Assembly (NCBI RefSeq): GCF_000330505.1
Contig: NW_004191893.1
Location: 151,688 to 167,207, forward strand
Length of the DNA: 15,520 bases
From: Entamoeba invadens IP1
Lineage: Eukaryota; Evosea; Mastigamoebida; Endamoebidae
Direction: 5' to 3'
Part shown: positions 7,554-15,356 of the stretch, in pieces
Layout of the letters: each line of letters starts with the position of its first letter
Position numbering within the stretch: the stretch's first letter is position 1
Notes under the pieces: generated by a model
What the model was told of the DNA's origin: nothing
Databases searched by the model: none
What the model saw: the letters and a program-made list of their open reading frames with translations, nothing else
Position numbers and translations under genes: made by a program

Positions 7554-8282
7554 CTTTACATTTAATAATTTGGATTGGGAGCAAAAATGTAAAATGGTTT
7601 TGAAATAATTCTTCTTATATTATAGTTAAAACTTCATTTTTTCTCATTGTTTGGTTTGAAATAATATTTTTGTTTCAATTTCATGATTACATGAAATTTA
7701 TGTAGCTGTATAATTAAGTTTCATTGAGTAATATTTTTATCATTGTTGTATTGTAATTCAAAATACAACATAACATTAATACTAAAATTGATCAAGTCAA
7801 CTGATATCCTTTGTATTTTTTGTTTAATTTAAAAAAGATTTCATAAAAAATGAATAATAAAAATAAATAACAAGGTGACAGCTAAATTGAAACAGGTTTA
7901 AAATAGAGTATTATTGAAACCAACTGTTTTTTACGTTTGAAAATTTATTTTATAATCCACTATTCTTATAGATAGCACTTGAAAATGTTATTAAAAATTA
8001 AGATGGTGTATTATAATAATTAATTATTTAATAAGGTCTGGAATTTTTTTTGAAACTTAACTTGAAAGAAGAAAAGGAGAGAGCTTGTTACTATTTTTTG
8101 TTACATTTGAAAGAATTGATACTTTATGTTTTGCTTCAATAATTATTAAATCACGTTATCTATTGATTAAATCGAGAAAAAAATGTTTTCATCAATGTTA
8201 TTTTTAATAATAATTAAATTGCCATTTTTAATTTAAATACTCATTAAATTAAACATTTTTACTTGATAAACACTAGTTGACA

Positions 8283-8420
8283 ATGTACGAATTATTTTAT
8301 GGTTGTTGGTCAAAAGACTCACAAACAAAGAAAGTAACTGTACCTCAATTAACTGCATTTTTGAATATAAACAATGAATCAATGAAATTAAGTCTGGCTG
8401 ATAATAGTAAGTTGATGTAA
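8283..8420 (+). CDS. Possible 45-aa small ORF
   Basis: ATG 8283 to TAA 8418-8420 gives a 45-residue peptide of more balanced composition than its surroundings (start MYELFYGCWSKDSQTKK). It ends in GTAAGT and is followed by a long pyrimidine-rich tract up to CATCAAG near 8467, so it might instead be a first exon. No sensible second exon is visible and no family is recognised. It may be a gene relic or chance. Confidence 0.15.
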   Translation: MYELFYGCWSKDSQTKKVTVPQLTAFLNINNESMKLSLADNSKLM

Positions 8421-8887
8421 CATCTTTTGTTTCTTATTTTTTCTTTTTTGTTATTTTTGCATCAAGATACTTAAATATACATTTTAAAAAATCAAACAAT
8501 AAGTTAATATTAAACAATGTGTCTACAATATTAACGAAGTATTTTAACAATTAAAATGTTATTGACATTGATTTAGTTACATGGTATATATCATAATGTT
8601 TAACAACAAATTCATATTTTGTATTTATACAATTAGCAAAAAACTGATCTTCCTTATTTAGCAAAAATTTTCTAATACATTTGGTCAATAAAAAAGACAA
8701 AAATATTATTAAAACAGATCCTTCAGTCTATTTATGGATTGTTGTGCAACTTTTCAATGACAACAAATATGGAAACTCCCAAAATGTTTTTAACATTAAA
8801 AAAAACAAAATACTTGTCCGAAAAATATTGTTGTGGTTTTATACATAATAAAAAGAAGAACCGCGATTTGGGTCAATTTGAAGACTA

Positions 8888-8900
8888 TATTTAAAAACGC
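8888..8900 (+). promoter_or_regulatory. Orphan TATTTAAA-AACGC promoter motif
   Basis: TATTTAAAAACGC matches the Entamoeba TATA-like core and resembles the TATTTAAAACGC box before the flavoprotein gene at 14768. The ATGs that follow (8954, 8968) open frames of 3 and 18 codons, so no long protein explains it. It could drive a non-coding RNA or mark a dead gene. Confidence 0.35.
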
Positions 8901-9161
8901 ACTTTTGTTTCGCCTAAATTATTTTTCTAAAGGTGAAGGAGGTTGATTGTATAATGATTCGTTAAATATGGTGGATAAAAAAAATCCAACGCAGATGTAC
9001 AGAGAAAGGCTAGAGTGTAAATGACGGTTACAAAAAGATGAAAAGAGAAGAGCATCGAATTTACAATTCTTTTTGCCCAACATTGTATTTGAAAAATGAA
9101 TAAACCCCGAAAAGTTTCTTGTAATCCTCGCATGTAATAGTTCAAAGGAAAGTCGATGGTT

Positions 9162-9173
9162 GTGTATTTAAGC
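9162..9173 (+). promoter_or_regulatory. Orphan GTGTATTTAAGC TATA-like motif
   Basis: GTATTTAAGC is close to the E. histolytica TATA consensus GTATTTAAA(G/C). A start about 30 nt downstream would fall near 9195, roughly 250 nt before the next gene's ATG (9446). That is longer than usual for Entamoeba leaders. The first ATG (9194) opens only 15 codons. Confidence 0.35.
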
Positions 9174-9445
9174 GTTGATCAAACAAATAAGTTATGTTTT
9201 GGAAATGGCAAAGTCGGCCTAATTACACACTGAAAATATGAAAATTATTAAAACCTGAATGTTTTTAATTAGCAAAACTCTGGTAAAGAACAAGTTGGTT
9301 ACAATGCATTAAAAGCGCCAAAAATGACGACTAAAAAACAATAGAAATTCAAAAATAAAAGCGCGGAATTTCGAAGGAAAAGTGGGATGTGAGATGGACG
9401 AAAATATCCACTCCAAATGTTTTTATTACCAGAACTCTGAAACAC

Positions 9446-10000
9446 ATGAGTCGCGAAAGCTACAGAGAGACTCGGAACTACCAAGCCGAACAACAGGCGG
9501 TCTTCTTATATTTACTTAATAAGCACTGCACAATCGAGCTCCTCAAACCAATCAAAAAATCATCAACAGCACAGCATTTTTTCCGCATCGAGTCAATTGA
9601 ATTTGGCTCTTCCGACAAAATCAAAGTCAACAAATTAGTCGAGTCGCGTTTAGAAGAAAGATATAAAGACGATTTAAAGCGTGGAATCACTTCTAAAACA
9701 GCAAAACGACGGTCGGAGACTGGGAGGTTTGCTGAGACGCTTCACCTACTCATGGATTTACTTCAAGAGTTTGGGTATTTGTTCGAGGTGGTCTCTACTA
9801 AGGGACGCAATGGTTCTTTAGTTGTGCAAACGGTTACCGCAATATACAAGAACAAAGTCTGCATAGTCTCCAATGACAAAATTTTCGATTGGGGAAATAC
9901 TATCAACAACTTTCTATCAAAGAAAATAGGTGTTGCAAACAACACACTTCTCTTAAAGAAAAATGCCGAGGACTTTCAAAGCTGCTTATTGGAGAAATAA
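9446..10000 (+). CDS. Basic protein of unknown function
   Basis: A 184-residue protein that I do not recognise. The start is ATG 9446, the first in this frame; upstream codons remain open back to 9389 but hold no ATG. The N-terminal part is helical-looking (YQAEQQAVFLYLLNKH). A basic central stretch (KTAKRRSETGRF, about residues 98-109) leads into the helix AETLHLLMDLLQEFGYLFEV and strands such as NGSLVVQTVTAIYKNKVCIV. It has no signal peptide, membrane segment or cysteine motif. Charge and layout would suit a nucleic-acid-binding or winged-helix-type fold, but that is only a guess. The use of C/G-ending codons and the globular pattern support real coding. Another ATG at 9394 opens a 41-residue frame in a different phase that overlaps its start, so the N-terminus is less certain than the body. 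Confidence 0.65.
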   Translation: MSRESYRETRNYQAEQQAVFLYLLNKHCTIELLKPIKKSSTAQHFFRIESIEFGSSDKIKVNKLVESRLEERYKDDLKRGITSKTAKRRSETGRFAETLHLLMDLLQEFGYLFEVVSTKGRNGSLVVQTVTAIYKNKVCIVSNDKIFDWGNTINNFLSKKIGVANNTLLLKKNAEDFQSCLLEK

Positions 10001-11305
10001 ACTCCAACACCGTTTCAATGTTTAATTTGTGTTTAATTTCACTCGGTTTCGACGAATTCAAACCACTACAAATTACCAATATTTGTTATATGGGTTGTTG
10101 ATTTTGAAAAACATCAGATATAATCGCGATTTTATCGGAGTCTAATTCGACATATTTGCGTATTTTCACCACTGTTTTCTAATTTTCTTGCTAATATAAA
10201 ATGTTTGCACAAGTGGAAGTTGAATTGTTCCATTTTGTAAACCACAAGTCAATGGTTTGAAAACTATAGTATAATGGTTCTATCAGTTGGTTTTTTCACA
10301 TACCCCTTTTAAAATCGTTGAATCTGGTATTTTTGGACTTGTTTCGTCAAAATTTGAAAGGCTCTGTGTTTTTAAATGGCTTTTAAAAAACTCAGAAATA
10401 TGTTAATAACTATAATAACCCGTTTTTCATATTATAGTAACATTTTTTATATTAAACTTTATTAAATGATTATAATATTTTTTTAGTAAAATTAAAAAGA
10501 AATAGCATATTATACTATAGAAATCATTTGAAATGAGTTAATTTGACTTAACTTTTAACTTTTAGTTCAAAAAGTTATAGAAAAGTAGCATGTTTGAAAC
10601 ATTGACATTTGGACTAATTTTCCAAGCTGATTTTTGTTCTTTTTATATCCGTTTTAGCTTTTTTTAACCGTCGAAATTAAATAATGAGAACGGCTGTTGT
10701 TATGTCCGTTTAACAACAACGAACAAATGAACAAATTTCATACTTAATAATAAGATGTCATTTTTTTATCGAAACATTGTGTCTAAAGAAATAATAAATC
10801 CGGAATTATTATTGTTGTTTATATTTCATTTGAAATTTAGATATAACAGGATAATTGATTTAATACCTTAACTTGGAACTTATCTGCAAGTTTTTGAACA
10901 ATCTGATCAAAAGTGTGAGCAAAAATATAAGGCTCCATATCAAATTATTTTTAAAAAATATATAACATGTTAATAACATTTTTATTGATGAACTAATTTT
11001 TCTTTTATTATTTTAAAAATATTTTGTTAACTTTTTATTAAAAAAGTTTTAATTAAAAAAAAATAACAATAAAGTAATCAAAAATTATTTTATTATATAA
11101 ATTATAATAAAATACTAGTTGTGTTGAAACTATAACAAACAAGATTTTAATTAAATGATAATATATTTTTGATAATAAACATTAAAATAATTACGAAAAA
11201 AAATTTGATGTAATGAACTGAATTGTAAATATTTGGTAAAAGAAACTATTAGAAACTAGTAAAATCCAATACAATCGAAAAACGCTGGAACTTTAAAAAC
11301 GGAAA
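10001..11305. other. 1.3-kb AT-rich spacer
   Basis: No gene is seen on either strand. Segment 10001-10340 is slightly less AT-rich and may be the 3' region of the unknown gene. From about 10400 on it is dominated by A/T runs. A perfect GAAC element near the right end belongs to the 5-phosphatase promoter. No tRNA-like T-loop, repeat array or transposon terminus was found by eye. Confidence 0.5.
11212..11219 (+). promoter_or_regulatory. GAAC element before the 5-phosphatase gene
   Basis: AATGAACT is an exact GAAC consensus match, 86 nt before ATG 11306. A weak TATA-like GTAAATATTTGG follows near 11225. A second GAAC core at 11288-11291 lies only 14 nt before the ATG, probably within the leader. 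Confidence 0.45.
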
Positions 11306-13327
11306 ATGGATGTTCCGCCACACGAGATCGAGTGTTACTCTTTAGACCCATCCAATTGGCGCTATGCGAAAATGCGATCTCGGATAGATGAATACAGCGA
11401 GAAGTGTGAGATGACAGCGATGTTAGTGACTTACAATGTTAATGAGAAAATCATTTCGAAGGAGACGTTAGATTATGTGATGTCTGGTTCAGACAAAAAC
11501 ATAGATTTGATATTTATTGCCATCGAAGAGATCGACATGAGTGTCTCTGGATTTTTGAAGGGAAACACGATGACCTTAAAGGCGACTGAATTAGCGATAA
11601 ACGTGTACAAATCGTTTGAAACGGTGTTTAAAGAAAAGTTTGTTCAGTTGACAGTGTTACAATTAGGTGGTGTCGTCTTAATGGGATTTTGTCGTGAAAG
11701 TATTCGAGACCGCATCAAATACGAAGCGAGTGGATATGAAGCGGTCGGAATGATGGGGATGGCAAATAAAGGGGGGATAGCTTATAGTTTCAAGATGTTA
11801 AATAAAACTATTTGTGTTGTTGGATCACATTTGGCTGCCCACCAAATGGAAATCCCAAAGAGAAATCAAAACTTCCAAGACATATTTAATAACATCGAGT
11901 TGGTGCCTTTCATCGAAACAGAACGAGAAAATACCATGAAAAGGATTGTAGACCATGACATCATCTTTTGGATGGGCGATTTGAATTATAGAATAGATGA
12001 AGAAGACGCTACAATCAGAGAGAAAATTAGTAATGGCGCGGGAATGGAAGCGTTTGAACTCACGGACCAACTTCTTGAACAAAAAAGACTGAAAGTGCCT
12101 ATTGTGAACACTTTTGTGGAATCTCCGATCATGTTCCAACCGACGTACAAATTCATCCCAAACACACAAGAATACTCGGAAAAGAGAAGACCGGCGTTTT
12201 GTGATAGAATATTGTTCCGAAGCGAGTCTGAGGTTATCAATTGTGTGGAGTACACGGCGTTACCAAATGCACTTGAGAGTGACCATAAACCAGTGAGGGG
12301 GTGTTTCGAGTTTGTCACACGAAAGATCATCCCAGACAAGCACGCGAAGGTTGAGAAAGAGCTGATCGAGATGGAGAATCAACTTCTTCGCATAGTGAGG
12401 CCCAATGTAATTTTGGAGAAGCAAGAGTTTGAGTTGACGATCTATCCGTACGTGTCAAATAAAGTGGTTCTCCCACTGAAAAATGATGGGAAAGCGAAGT
12501 CGACTGTGTGTTTGAAGGACTACCAAATTGGGAAGACGGGGATCTTTCCCGATTGGCTTGAGGTTTTCCCTGAAAAACTTGAAATAGAAAAGACTGATGT
12601 TTCGAATAAGAACATCACTTTTCGATTCAAGTTTCAATTCACAGATACAGTCTTGTTATTCCAAAAAGGAGCGTTTGACTATAACTTAATCCTCGAAATT
12701 AAAGGAGGCCGAACACACTTTTTGTCATTCAAAATCCACCTTGACCAGACGTGTCTTACGAAGTCGATTGATGATCTGAATCTCCATCCAAATGGATATC
12801 TCCTCCCCCAACCACAAGCTTATGCTCCTCTCATCATCCCAAAGGAGATATGGAGGCTATGCGACTTCGTTCGCCCACACTTAGCCGAGCCGAATCTCCT
12901 CTCGACATCCCCGTCAAAAAGCTTTGCGTCGAGCTACTCATACATATTAGACCATTTGGACAAACACATCGAATTTGACCCAAATATGGAGTTCCATCGG
13001 GCACTCGAGTTCTTGATCGTCTTCATGAAGAATTTAAAGGACTCGGTGATCCCCTCGTGTCTATTCGAACAGGTTGTACACTCAACGGAGAAGCAAGAGG
13101 AGTTCGAAAAGTTCTTTGTAAGGAACAAGATGCCAAATTCGCATTACAACCTCTTTTTGTACATGATCGCCTTCTTAAAGGAGATTGTCAAGGTTAACTC
13201 TAATGTCACCGTGGAAGACGTTGTTAAGTACTTCTCTGCGGTCTTTGTCCGCCCAGTCGACGGCCTCAAAAAACTGAACGAAGAGCGAGCTGTTGAGAAC
13301 TTCCTTGTGAAGTCGGTCAGAAAATGA
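11306..13327 (+). CDS. OCRL/INPP5B-like inositol polyphosphate 5-phosphatase
   Basis: A 673-residue protein with the OCRL/INPP5B domain order but no N-terminal PH domain. The 5-phosphatase domain (about 37-336) removes the 5-phosphate from PI(4,5)P2-type lipids or soluble inositol phosphates. Its motifs are TYNVN (42-46), EEIDMS from Glu74, GSHLAAHQ, GDLNYRID with Asp225 and Asn227, PAFCDRI (296-302) and SDHKP with His327. A beta-rich ASH-like region follows (about 350-495, KQEFELTIYPYVSNKVVLPL). A RhoGAP-like domain (about 512-673) begins IPKEIWRLCDFV. Where active RhoGAPs have the Arg finger (GxxRxSG), this one reads LLSTSP (Ser533), so it should lack GAP activity, as in OCRL. Relatives use ASH-RhoGAP to bind Rabs and endocytic adaptors on endosomes and Golgi. 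ATG 11306 gives a short leader. There are no introns, and the gene is convergent with the CinA-like gene 79 nt away. Confidence 0.9.
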   Translation: MDVPPHEIECYSLDPSNWRYAKMRSRIDEYSEKCEMTAMLVTYNVNEKIISKETLDYVMSGSDKNIDLIFIAIEEIDMSVSGFLKGNTMTLKATELAINVYKSFETVFKEKFVQLTVLQLGGVVLMGFCRESIRDRIKYEASGYEAVGMMGMANKGGIAYSFKMLNKTICVVGSHLAAHQMEIPKRNQNFQDIFNNIELVPFIETERENTMKRIVDHDIIFWMGDLNYRIDEEDATIREKISNGAGMEAFELTDQLLEQKRLKVPIVNTFVESPIMFQPTYKFIPNTQEYSEKRRPAFCDRILFRSESEVINCVEYTALPNALESDHKPVRGCFEFVTRKIIPDKHAKVEKELIEMENQLLRIVRPNVILEKQEFELTIYPYVSNKVVLPLKNDGKAKSTVCLKDYQIGKTGIFPDWLEVFPEKLEIEKTDVSNKNITFRFKFQFTDTVLLFQKGAFDYNLILEIKGGRTHFLSFKIHLDQTCLTKSIDDLNLHPNGYLLPQPQAYAPLIIPKEIWRLCDFVRPHLAEPNLLSTSPSKSFASSYSYILDHLDKHIEFDPNMEFHRALEFLIVFMKNLKDSVIPSCLFEQVVHSTEKQEEFEKFFVRNKMPNSHYNLFLYMIAFLKEIVKVNSNVTVEDVVKYFSAVFVRPVDGLKKLNEERAVENFLVKSVRK

Positions 13328-13406
13328 CATATTCTTTATAATTGATGTACTACTTTGAGTTGTTTTGTTTAATGAGTCAAAGAACAATGTAAGATCACTA
13401 TTTGAA
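13328..13406. other. 79-nt convergent intergenic segment
   Basis: This segment separates the stops of the 5-phosphatase (+) and the CinA-like gene (-). It is AT-rich, with TTTAAT on the plus strand and TTAATTATC, or its complement GATAATTAATTC, at the minus gene's end, both like Entamoeba polyadenylation motifs. The 3' ends of the two transcripts probably overlap. Confidence 0.45.
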
Positions 13407-14012
13407 TTAATTATCAGCTTTCAAAAACTCAACAAATAATGTGAGGGCTTCAGTAACTGCTTCGTTTGTGTTATCTACTCGAGCCCCAGTGACATGAAGC
13501 TCTTTTATTGAGAATTTGTCTTTACTTGATACACCAATATATATAAGACCTTGTCGCTCTTTTGGAGCGGTTATGTCAAGCTCAGCATAACCAGTCGAAG
13601 CTATCGCATAATCAGAACGATAAGCACTCATCGAACCTTTTAACATCTCTTTGATTGTTTGCTCAGAAACTTCTGTGTAATTGGCAATAATGTGGTGAGG
13701 AACTTTCAGAAGGTTCTCTTTTGCCTCGTTGCAATAGGCAACGATCCCACCTTTGAAAACTTTTGACGCGTTGGAAATGCACGAGAGAGCAGCAGCAATT
13801 TTACCAGATGTGCAACTCTCGGCGGTTGACACAGTCTTTTTTTGTTTAAGAAGAAGGGTCTGAATTTCTAATGCGATTGAGGTATAATTGGGCATCGACA
13901 TGAATTCCGTATTTTCGATTGAGTTTTTAGTTCCCGAAAGTTTTACATTGTCTTTCATTAAAAAAGCATTGACACAGACAAAAGAAAGAGTAAGAACATT
14001 AAAGAGTATCAT
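13407..14012 (-). CDS. CinA C-terminal-domain protein (nicotinamide-nucleotide amidase-like), putative signal peptide
   Basis: A 201-residue protein with a CinA C-terminal (PncC-type) domain from about residue 44. In bacteria this domain deamidates NMN to nicotinic acid mononucleotide in pyridine-nucleotide salvage. Diagnostic motifs are TAESCTSG (63-70) and GGIVAYCNEAK (88-98), followed by VSEQTIKEM and a C-terminal ARVDNTNEAVTEAL helix. The usual GIAGPGG loop reads GYAELDI, so that part of the active site has diverged and activity is uncertain. The domain itself would start at Met40, but the frame extends to ATG 14012 through MILFNVLTLSFVCVNA, which looks like a cleavable signal peptide. 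Promoter elements 38-50 nt before 14012 favour the long form. Inheritance from bacteria by lateral transfer is plausible. An NAD+-dependent Entamoeba transcription factor with a nicotinamidase-like domain (ERM-BP) has been described; whether this protein is related I cannot tell. Confidence 0.85.
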   Translation of the reverse strand: MILFNVLTLSFVCVNAFLMKDNVKLSGTKNSIENTEFMSMPNYTSIALEIQTLLLKQKKTVSTAESCTSGKIAAALSCISNASKVFKGGIVAYCNEAKENLLKVPHHIIANYTEVSEQTIKEMLKGSMSAYRSDYAIASTGYAELDITAPKERQGLIYIGVSSKDKFSIKELHVTGARVDNTNEAVTEALTLFVEFLKADN

Positions 14013-14767
14013 CTAAATGAAATAAGAAGTTTGTAACGATCACTCATGGATTTAAGTAAGTTCTTCGAATTATCAAAATGAATGTTTTAACTACTAATAA
14101 CTAAAAATAGAAAATGGTTGGTTAATTATTTGTAGTAACTAAATATATAGTTTTCATGATTCAGTTCCGTTTAATAATTTAAATCAAAAATAATATATAT
14201 CTTATAATTAATAAAACAGATCTGGTTAATTGATGATGAATATCTAATCAATATTCATAGCTCGAAAATCTCTTTGTTTTTTTAAAATTTGTTATTTTTG
14301 AATATAAATGTTTTTATTTGTTAATATGAAATCACTTTTCTTATGACATAATTACAGCTTGAGTTTAATGATATGCCATTACAATACCCATTTAAAAAAC
14401 ATTGTTTGGTGGATTGTAAAAAATAGTGATAAAAAATAATGATATATTTTAATACCAATTTTGAAAAAACATATTGAGCCATTCTTAGCAGTCTTATTTT
14501 TTATTTTTTAATGTTTATTGTTTTAAAATGAACTGATACATAAAAAAAAACAAAACAACAACCATTCGCCATTTTATATGGAAATATGTAATAAACCAAC
14601 ACCTTTAAATAATATTAAAGTTTACCTTTTCTTGAAACACCGATTCTAAATACGTCTTCCCATAGTTTGGACTTTTTTAGAAGAAATCTGCAACTTTTCT
14701 AAAAAGATCCTCCAAAAAATGACCATAATCAAAAAGGTTACATTGGGACATTTCACGTGGCAATCCA
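14013..14767. other. AT-rich spacer between divergent genes
   Basis: About 750 nt shared by the promoters of the CinA-like gene (-) and the flavoprotein gene (+). It is mostly A/T. An exact GAAC match (AATGAACT, 14527-14534) lies 270 nt before the flavoprotein start, which is farther than usual. Segment 14635-14760 is less AT-rich and may hold upstream control sites. No gene is seen. Confidence 0.5.
14050..14063 (-). promoter_or_regulatory. GAAC plus TTAAAT box before the CinA-like gene
   Basis: On the minus strand the order is AAGAACTTACTTAAATCC, with GAAC at 14063-14060 and CTTAAAT at 14056-14050. The box ends 38 nt before ATG 14012. That suits a start just upstream of this ATG, and so supports the signal-peptide-bearing N-terminus over Met40. 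Confidence 0.45.
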
Positions 14768-14779
14768 TATTTAAAACGC
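14768..14779 (+). promoter_or_regulatory. TATTTAAAACGC box before the flavoprotein gene
   Basis: TATTTAAA (14768-14775) is an exact Entamoeba TATA-like core. Thirty nucleotides downstream is about 14798, and the TTG at 14808 follows after roughly 10 nt. This is the leader length expected in Entamoeba and is the main positional argument for translation starting at 14808. Confidence 0.6.
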
Positions 14780-14807
14780 GTAATTCAATCGGTCACATCA
14801 AACGGTC

Positions 14808-15356
14808 TTGAAAGCTCTCGTTCTTGTTGGTAGTAGAGTTCCAAATGGAGTCTCCATCAATCTTGCGAATTCATTCGTCGAAGGTCTCAAAACAAAGCAA
14901 GAGGTTGATGTCCACATGATTAATGTCGCAACTGAGTTGATGAGAGGTTGTGCTGGTTGTGCTCGACATGAAGACATTTGGTGTTCACAAGACGATCTTT
15001 GCTTTGCAACAATGAAGGAACTCATTGAAGCCGACCTTGTTGTTTTTGCATATCCTGTTCAATGGCAATCAATTCCAGGTGATCTCAAGAATTTCATCGA
15101 CAGAACTGTGATGCTTTATAACTGGGCAGACTGGACTGCAAAGAAGTGCATTGCTGATAAGTTCACCAAAAAACAATTTGTATGCCTTGTCACTTGCCAT
15201 AACTCAGGAGCTGAAACTGCCATCTTCCCAGTTAAGACTTTTGTTGGTTTTCTTAAATCCAAATTGGACACCTACATTGTGAATGATAGCCAAGAACTGT
15301 CTTTCAAGACTAAAGGAGCCAAAGAGTTTGGAGAGAAAATTGGACAACAACTTTAA
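14808..15356 (+). CDS. NADPH-dependent FMN reductase / flavodoxin-like protein, TTG start
   Basis: A flavodoxin-fold protein of 182 residues, related to NADPH-dependent FMN reductases and iron-sulfur flavoproteins. Residues 3-7 (ALVLV) are beta-1, and GSRVPNGVS (8-16) is the FMN phosphate-binding loop. RGCAGC (46-51) with Cys59 and Cys65 resembles the cysteine cluster of iron-sulfur flavoproteins, although spacing differs, so a cluster is uncertain. DDLCFATMKELIEADLVVFAYPVQWQSIPGDLKNFIDR is the family's typical core (62-99). The likely role is electron transfer or detoxifying reduction in the cytosol of an anaerobe. The first codon is TTG, and an in-frame TAA lies at 14781-14783 with no ATG between. 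The next in-frame Met (37) would delete the FMN loop. Either a UUG start, a point loss of ATG or a sequence error must explain this. The body is intact to the stop, with TTTTAATTTTATT after it. Confidence 0.82.
   Translation: MKALVLVGSRVPNGVSINLANSFVEGLKTKQEVDVHMINVATELMRGCAGCARHEDIWCSQDDLCFATMKELIEADLVVFAYPVQWQSIPGDLKNFIDRTVMLYNWADWTAKKCIADKFTKKQFVCLVTCHNSGAETAIFPVKTFVGFLKSKLDTYIVNDSQELSFKTKGAKEFGEKIGQQL

Larger units (their letters stand above)
7554..9445. other. 1.9-kb spacer with orphan promoter motifs and a less AT-rich island
   Basis: Segment 7554-8820 is very AT-rich and gives only short frames. The longest meaningful one is a 45-codon ORF at 8283-8420. CAACAAA, reported as an encystation motif in Entamoeba, occurs near 8605 and 8762 but is expected by chance at this composition. 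From about 8865 to 9215 the sequence is less AT-rich, carries two TATTTAA-type boxes (8888, 9165), and has no long frame; a 72-codon minus-strand frame (8927-9145) is motif-free. Two AAAAGCGC direct repeats lie at 9311 and 9357, just before the next gene. Confidence 0.5.

Noticed and set aside
8927..9145. 72-aa minus-strand frame
   Set aside because: No motif; the nearby TATA-like boxes point the other way. The island is reported as a finding instead of a gene.
11825..12339. Minus-strand frames of 114 and 117 codons inside the 5-phosphatase
   Set aside because: Antisense shadows of a gene with complete catalytic motifs.
13407..14012. CinA-like gene as bacterial contamination
   Set aside because: It is embedded between Entamoeba-type genes, has the same codon character, a GAAC/TATA-like promoter and a eukaryote-style signal peptide.
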